From Parasediminibacterium sp051861445 (lineage in GTDB: Bacteria > Bacteroidota > Bacteroidia > Chitinophagales > Chitinophagaceae): 64,000 bases of DNA. A program made the translations under genes and the position numbers. The notes beneath the pieces are model-generated. The model was not told where the DNA came from and did not search any database. It saw only the letters and a list, made by a program, of their open reading frames with translations. Shown here in pieces: positions 59,957 through 64,000 of the stretch; position 1 is the first letter of the stretch, and the number at the start of each line of letters is the position of its first letter. Location of the stretch: positions 54,182-118,181 of the forward strand of contig JBHYCS010000015.1 of NCBI GenBank assembly GCA_051861445.1, given 5' to 3'.

Positions 59957-61105
59957 TTAGCCTTTAAAATGTATCAGCTTTTCTACAGCTTTTTCTAGCG
60001 TCTCTGTTTTTTTAGCAAAACAAAAGCGTAAAATTTTATTGTCGGTTTTGTCTTTATAAAAAGCACTTAAAGGAATGGTGGCTACTCCATATTCTTTAGT
60101 AAGCCTGATTGCCAAATCTGCTTCTGTTTCTTCCGTAATATTCCTAAAACTATAGCATTCAAAATAGCTACCACTACTTGGCAAACAAGAAAAAACAGTT
60201 TGTTGCATGATTTGTCTAAAATAATCTCTTTTTTGTTGTAACAAACTACCTAATTGTGTATATGCTTCTTTATTACTTAAATAGTTAGCAAGAGCTACTT
60301 GTTTAGGCGTATCACAACTGAAACTATTAAATTGGTGAACTTTTCGAAACTCTTTCATTAAACTTTCTGGAGCCAAGCAATAACCCAATTTCCAGCCTGT
60401 ACAGTGATACGTTTTTCCAAAAGAAAAACAAATAAAACTTCTAGCAAATAAATCTGGATATTTTAACAAGCTTAAGTGTTGTAATTCATCATAAATTAAA
60501 TGTTCATACACTTCATCGCTAATAATAAAAATATTGGTGTTTGCAACAATTGTTCTCAATTGTTCAATATCATTTTCTGATAAAACTTTGCCTGTAGGAT
60601 TGTGTGGACTGTTTATTAAAATTGCCTTTGTTTGAGGGGTAATTTTTTGTTTTACTTCATTCCATTGAATGTTGAAAGTTTCATTTTCAAGAGCAATTCT
60701 TACAGCTTTAGCACCATTAACTTCAATGTTTGGTATATAGCTATCATAAGCTGGTTCAAAAACAATTACTTCATCGTTTGGTTGTAAAATAGTAGTTAAG
60801 GCTGTATAAATAGCATACGTTCCACCAGGAGTAATGGTTATTTCTGTTTCAGGATGAATATTATTGTTATATAAACTAGCAACTTTCTCCGCCAGTTTTT
60901 CTCTTAAAATAGGCAATCCATTCATGTGTGCATATTGATTATTGCCTTTTTGCATGGCTTCATTTACCAAAAAAATCAATTCTTCACTCATCATAAAATC
61001 TGGAAAACCTTGTCCTAAGTTTACAGCATTGTGTTGATTGGCCAATTGGCTCATGACTGTAAAAATAGTTGTACCTACTTGTGGTAATTTAGATTGAATA
61101 AACAT
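59957..61105 (-). CDS. PLP-dependent aminotransferase, methionine aminotransferase type
   Basis: A 382-residue class I/II aminotransferase. AVNLGQGFPDF at the start, ITPGGTYAIYTALTTIL, NSPHNPTGKVL and ISDEVYEHLIYD are standard, and SFGKTYHCTGWKLGY carries the PLP-binding Lys. KTYHCTGWKLGY resembles the YbdL/kynurenine-aminotransferase branch, which transaminates methionine. The donor and acceptor are therefore a guess. It is in a minus-strand run with DUF2461 and ligA. Confidence 0.88.
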   Translation of the reverse strand: MFIQSKLPQVGTTIFTVMSQLANQHNAVNLGQGFPDFMMSEELIFLVNEAMQKGNNQYAHMNGLPILREKLAEKVASLYNNNIHPETEITITPGGTYAIYTALTTILQPNDEVIVFEPAYDSYIPNIEVNGAKAVRIALENETFNIQWNEVKQKITPQTKAILINSPHNPTGKVLSENDIEQLRTIVANTNIFIISDEVYEHLIYDELQHLSLLKYPDLFARSFICFSFGKTYHCTGWKLGYCLAPESLMKEFRKVHQFNSFSCDTPKQVALANYLSNKEAYTQLGSLLQQKRDYFRQIMQQTVFSCLPSSGSYFECYSFRNITEETEADLAIRLTKEYGVATIPLSAFYKDKTDNKILRFCFAKKTETLEKAVEKLIHFKG

Positions 61106-61134
61106 GTTCTTTTCTTAAATAAATGATTGTGCAA

Positions 61135-61803
61135 TTATCCTTCTAATCCTCTGTTTAAAAAATCAATAAAAGGTTTCATGGTGTTACAAGCTGTAACAAC
61201 TGTATCTACCAAATGCTTGCTAGTTAATGTTTTATCGCTAATATATGTTGATAGAATAAAGCTTTTCATTTTTAAAAAATCTATTGCTGGGTTCAATTCG
61301 TCGTAGCCTTTTGGTGGTCTGGTAAGCATTACATCTTTACCTTTTTCTAAACTAATATTAAGCTTTTGTAGGCTTTTATCTTCCACTATGGTTTTAAACT
61401 CTTCGAAAGAATAATCAATTTCTTGTCTAATTTTTTTAAGCTCAGGAGCTAACGGCATCCAAACACCGGCAGCAATAAAACTTTGTGAAGGTTCACAATG
61501 CAAGTAATAACCTGCTAGCATTAATTTTTTTCCACCTTTACTAATTCCTGCACCCATATTGGTTTTGTAGGGTGCTTTGTTTTTACTAAAACGAACATCT
61601 CTATTAATTCTATACGTACAATCTTTTGCCTGTAAAAACGATAATGAAGCATCCGTTTTACTGAGCTCTTTTAAAATATCTGCAACCAATTGTAAATAGT
61701 TGGCTTTAGCGTTGTTGTACAGATTTCGGTTATTTTCAAACCACTCTTTATGATTGTTTATTTTTAATTGTTCTAAAAAATGTAAGGTGCTAGCGTTTAG
61801 CAT
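61135..61803 (-). CDS. DUF2461/TIGR02453-family protein
   Basis: A 222-residue protein of the DUF2461 family. LHFLEQLKINNHKEWFENN at the start, YRINRDVRFSKNKAPYKTNM in the middle and AGYYLHCEPSQSFIAAGVWM are the defining segments. The conserved acidic and aromatic residues hint at an enzyme, but function is unknown. It lies between ligA (20 nt upstream) and the aminotransferase (29 nt downstream) on the minus strand, so all three may be one operon. Confidence 0.88.
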   Translation of the reverse strand: MLNASTLHFLEQLKINNHKEWFENNRNLYNNAKANYLQLVADILKELSKTDASLSFLQAKDCTYRINRDVRFSKNKAPYKTNMGAGISKGGKKLMLAGYYLHCEPSQSFIAAGVWMPLAPELKKIRQEIDYSFEEFKTIVEDKSLQKLNISLEKGKDVMLTRPPKGYDELNPAIDFLKMKSFILSTYISDKTLTSKHLVDTVVTACNTMKPFIDFLNRGLEG

Positions 61804-61823
61804 GATTCTGTTTCTTTAAAAAG

Positions 61824-63917
61824 TTATGATTGAACTAGTTGTAAAAATTCGTCTTCCGAAATGATTTTTATGGTATTAATTTTTTTAGCTTTTTCCAATT
61901 TGCTGCCAGCATCTTCACCAACAACTAGGTAATTTAATTTACTGCTAACACCGCTTACAATTTTTCCGCCATTTTGTTCGGCTAAAGCTTCGGCTTCGCT
62001 ACGTTTTAGTTTGTTTAAAGTACCTGTAAATAAAAAAGTTTGTCCAGCTAAACCACCTTCTACAACCATTTCTTTTTTTGTGTTCACAAATTGCAAACCC
62101 AGTTTTTCAAGTGTTTCCAACATTTCTATGTTTTGAGCATTTGAAAAAAAGTGAGCTATGCTTTTGGCAACTTTTACACCTACATCTTCTAATTGTTGTA
62201 ATTCTTCTTCGGTTTTTTGTTTAAATTCTAACAAGTGTTCAACAGCATTTGCCAAAGTTTTAGCAGTACTTTCACCTACAAATCGTATTCCTAAGCCATA
62301 AATTAATCTATGCAATGGCTGTTGTTTACTTGCTTCAATAGCTGTTTTTAAATTGTCGATGCTTTTTTGTCCAAAGCCTTCTAAACTTGTAATTTTTGTA
62401 AAATCAAGTGTATAAATATTGGGAATATCTTTTAGTAAACCCAAATCATAAAACTTACGAATATTGGCTTCTCCTAAACTTTTAATGTCTAATGCATCTT
62501 TACTTACAAAGTGAATTATTTTCTCCACTACTTGTGCCGCACATTCAATATTTATGCAACGCCAAACAGCTTCTCCATCTTCTTTAAATAAAGCACTTTT
62601 ACATACAGGACAATTGGTTGGGAAATGTATTTTTTGTTCGTTGCCAGTTCTTAATTCGGCAATACTTTTTACAATTTGTGGAATTACATCACCAGCTCTT
62701 TCTATTAAAACCGTATCACCAATTAGTAAATCTTTTTCTTTTATATACTCTTCGTTATGAATAGAAATACTACTTACAGAAACGCCACCTACTTGCACTG
62801 GTTCTAATTTTGCTACAGGTGTTACAGCTCCTGTTCTACCTACTTGAAATTCTACATTTTTTAAGATGGTAGTCGCTTGTCTGGCTTTAAATTTAAAAGC
62901 AATTGCCCAACGAGGATGGTGCGTTGTCATACCTAATTTTTCTTGCAGAGCAAAATCGTTTACCTTAATTACCATTCCATCAATTTCATAAGGCAAATCG
63001 TCTCTACCTGCTTCAAACTCTTGAACGTATTTAATAACATCTTGTATTCTCTTCACCACTTTTTTTTCTTTTTGTGGAGCTTTAAAACCTTTATTCCACA
63101 ATAAATTAAGTGAGTTAGCATGTGTTGTTAAGCTTGTTGGTGTAATATTATTTGTTGAAGAATAATAACTCACATGGTACAAAAAAGCCTCCAAATTTCT
63201 TTTAGCAACTTCTTGTGGATCTTTCATTCTTAAACTTCCGCTAGCTGCGTTTCTAGGGTTTGCTAGTTGCTGCAAGCCTTGTGATACAAGCGTTTGATTA
63301 TAATCTTCGAAAGCTTTTTTTGTCATTACCACTTCACCTCTAATTTCAATTTGTTGAATACCTTCTTCTGAAAAGCTAGCAGCTAATGGAATCGATTTTA
63401 TTTGTTTTATATTGGTTGTAATATCGTCGCCTGCCGTTCCATCACCTCTTGTAGTTGCTCTTGTAAGCAAATCGTTTTCATAAATAAGCGAAATACTTGC
63501 ACCGTCAAACTTGGGTTCAATACAATATTCAATGTCATTTTCGCCAGAAAGTTCTTTTACTTTTCTATCAAAATCAATTAAGTCATCAGCATTATAACTA
63601 TTATCTAAACTCAACATGGGTACAAGGTGTTGTACCGTTTCAAACGTTTTGTTTAAACTTGTTCCAACCCTTTGTGTAGGCGAATCTTTGGTAATTAAAT
63701 TCGGGTTTTCTGTTTCAATTTGTTGTAATTTTTTAAATAAAATATCATAATCTGTATCTCCAATTAAGGGTTCGTTTAATACATAATATCGATACTCATG
63801 AAAGCGAATAACTGCTTTTAATTCGTCTATAGAAATGTTATGAATGTTCAACTCAATTTGTTGTAATAAATTCCTTGTGTTGCTTTGTAAAACTTGTGTA
63901 TTTTCTATTGTAAACAT
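61824..63917 (-). CDS. ligA: NAD+-dependent DNA ligase
   Basis: A 697-residue ligase that seals nicks in replication and repair. The adenylation motif KFDG has the nucleophile Lys136 (YCIEPKFDGASI). RGDGTAGDDITTNI and the NPRNAASGSLR region follow, then the OB fold (VGRTGAVTPVAKLEPV). The Zn finger has CPVCKSALF and CINIEC, and HhH repeats and a BRCT domain (about 620-697) end the protein. N-terminal Ia-domain tyrosines (EYRYYVL) contact NAD. All domains are intact and the length is typical. It leads a minus-strand run. Confidence 0.96.
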   Translation of the reverse strand: MFTIENTQVLQSNTRNLLQQIELNIHNISIDELKAVIRFHEYRYYVLNEPLIGDTDYDILFKKLQQIETENPNLITKDSPTQRVGTSLNKTFETVQHLVPMLSLDNSYNADDLIDFDRKVKELSGENDIEYCIEPKFDGASISLIYENDLLTRATTRGDGTAGDDITTNIKQIKSIPLAASFSEEGIQQIEIRGEVVMTKKAFEDYNQTLVSQGLQQLANPRNAASGSLRMKDPQEVAKRNLEAFLYHVSYYSSTNNITPTSLTTHANSLNLLWNKGFKAPQKEKKVVKRIQDVIKYVQEFEAGRDDLPYEIDGMVIKVNDFALQEKLGMTTHHPRWAIAFKFKARQATTILKNVEFQVGRTGAVTPVAKLEPVQVGGVSVSSISIHNEEYIKEKDLLIGDTVLIERAGDVIPQIVKSIAELRTGNEQKIHFPTNCPVCKSALFKEDGEAVWRCINIECAAQVVEKIIHFVSKDALDIKSLGEANIRKFYDLGLLKDIPNIYTLDFTKITSLEGFGQKSIDNLKTAIEASKQQPLHRLIYGLGIRFVGESTAKTLANAVEHLLEFKQKTEEELQQLEDVGVKVAKSIAHFFSNAQNIEMLETLEKLGLQFVNTKKEMVVEGGLAGQTFLFTGTLNKLKRSEAEALAEQNGGKIVSGVSSKLNYLVVGEDAGSKLEKAKKINTIKIISEDEFLQLVQS

Positions 63918-64000
63918 GGCATATTTTAAAAAAGTAAAGATAGTAGTGAAGGCTTCCCATTTTTAGTACAGTTTAAAAGTAGACTTTTTTCATTAGTTAA
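63918..64000 (-). other. Upstream region of ligA cut by the window edge
   Basis: This 83-nt stretch should hold the ligA promoter. On the minus strand TATCTTTA is one base from the -7 consensus. No reading frame of the next gene is yet visible. Confidence 0.3.

Noticed and set aside
1..64000. Mobile elements, prophage, CRISPR arrays, toxin-antitoxin or defence systems
   Set aside because: I found no transposase, integrase, direct-repeat array or defence-gene motif. Base composition and gene content look uniform and chromosomal.
1..64000. tRNA or rRNA genes
   Set aside because: No T-loop GGTTCGANNCC-type sequence in a cloverleaf context and no rRNA signature was seen on either strand, although I could not run a dedicated search.

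Overview
The window is A+T-rich bacterial chromosome with 64 protein genes, one leader peptide and one probable upstream mini-ORF. I found no rRNA or tRNA gene, insertion sequence, prophage or CRISPR array. It most likely comes from the Bacteroidota, probably family Chitinophagaceae. The reasons are two large secreted proteins with type IX secretion (T9SS) C-terminal domains, a PID-CTERM mini-protein, ribosomal protein THX, and several families largely confined to the phylum (DUF4834, DUF4286, DUF4783, DUF4407, DUF6090). Promoters look like the Bacteroidota type (-33 TTTG, -7 TAnnTTTG), and starts lack Shine-Dalgarno sequences. The genus is not resolved; this placement is inference.

Layout. 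1-2.1 kb: the tail of umuC, a DUF72 protein, a HAD phosphatase and a small membrane protein. 2.1-4.0 kb: a structured leader, then carB reduced to its N-terminal half. 4.5-7.7 kb: a T9SS surface protein and a PID-CTERM mini-protein. 7.8-10.6 kb (minus): SDR, cdsA, DUF2007, CPBP protease. 10.7-15 kb: dus, a flavin-binding oxidase, an RlpA lipoprotein, THX, HU, DUF4286, exonuclease III. 15-23 kb: pyruvate dehydrogenase E2, two peptide transporters (OPT and POT) flanking grpB, purD, a ferredoxin-NADP-type reductase. 23-31 kb: a 1255-residue T9SS subtilase, a lipoprotein, a crotonase/B12-mutase-subunit operon, a TPR protein. 31-39 kb: yidC, a DUF4407 protein, a lipoprotein esterase, a GAF histidine kinase, a class-A beta-lactamase-like protein, pyrH. 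39-46 kb: a MurC-like ligase, DUF6090, a PaaE-like reductase with its TetR regulator, a PfkB kinase, and asd behind a transcription attenuator. 45.7-50.6 kb: an ECF sigma/anti-sigma/secreted-protein operon, a CNNM transporter, tatC. 50.7-64 kb: a secreted PepSY-like protein, ACP phosphodiesterase, DUF2911, comA-aroE, thioesterase, rdgB, a haem-binding protein, gpmI, DUF4783, nadC, a SUI1-type factor, apaG, an aminotransferase, DUF2461, ligA.

Most genes are housekeeping and sit in short runs of alternating strand. The 13 convergent junctions fall into two classes. Nine are spaced between a 4-nt overlap and a 6-nt gap, with no room for a terminator. Four are separated by 71-96 nt and carry a strong shared hairpin.

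The strongest regulatory signal is upstream of asd. A 19-codon leader peptide rich in Lys, Ile and Thr ends inside one arm of an antiterminator, which competes with a perfect intrinsic terminator. This is ribosome-mediated attenuation of the aspartate-family pathway. Other notable points are the split CarB with its overlapping mini-ORF, a 22-bp palindrome in the promoter of the crotonase/B12 operon, the tetR operator, and a protein made almost only of two sorting signals.
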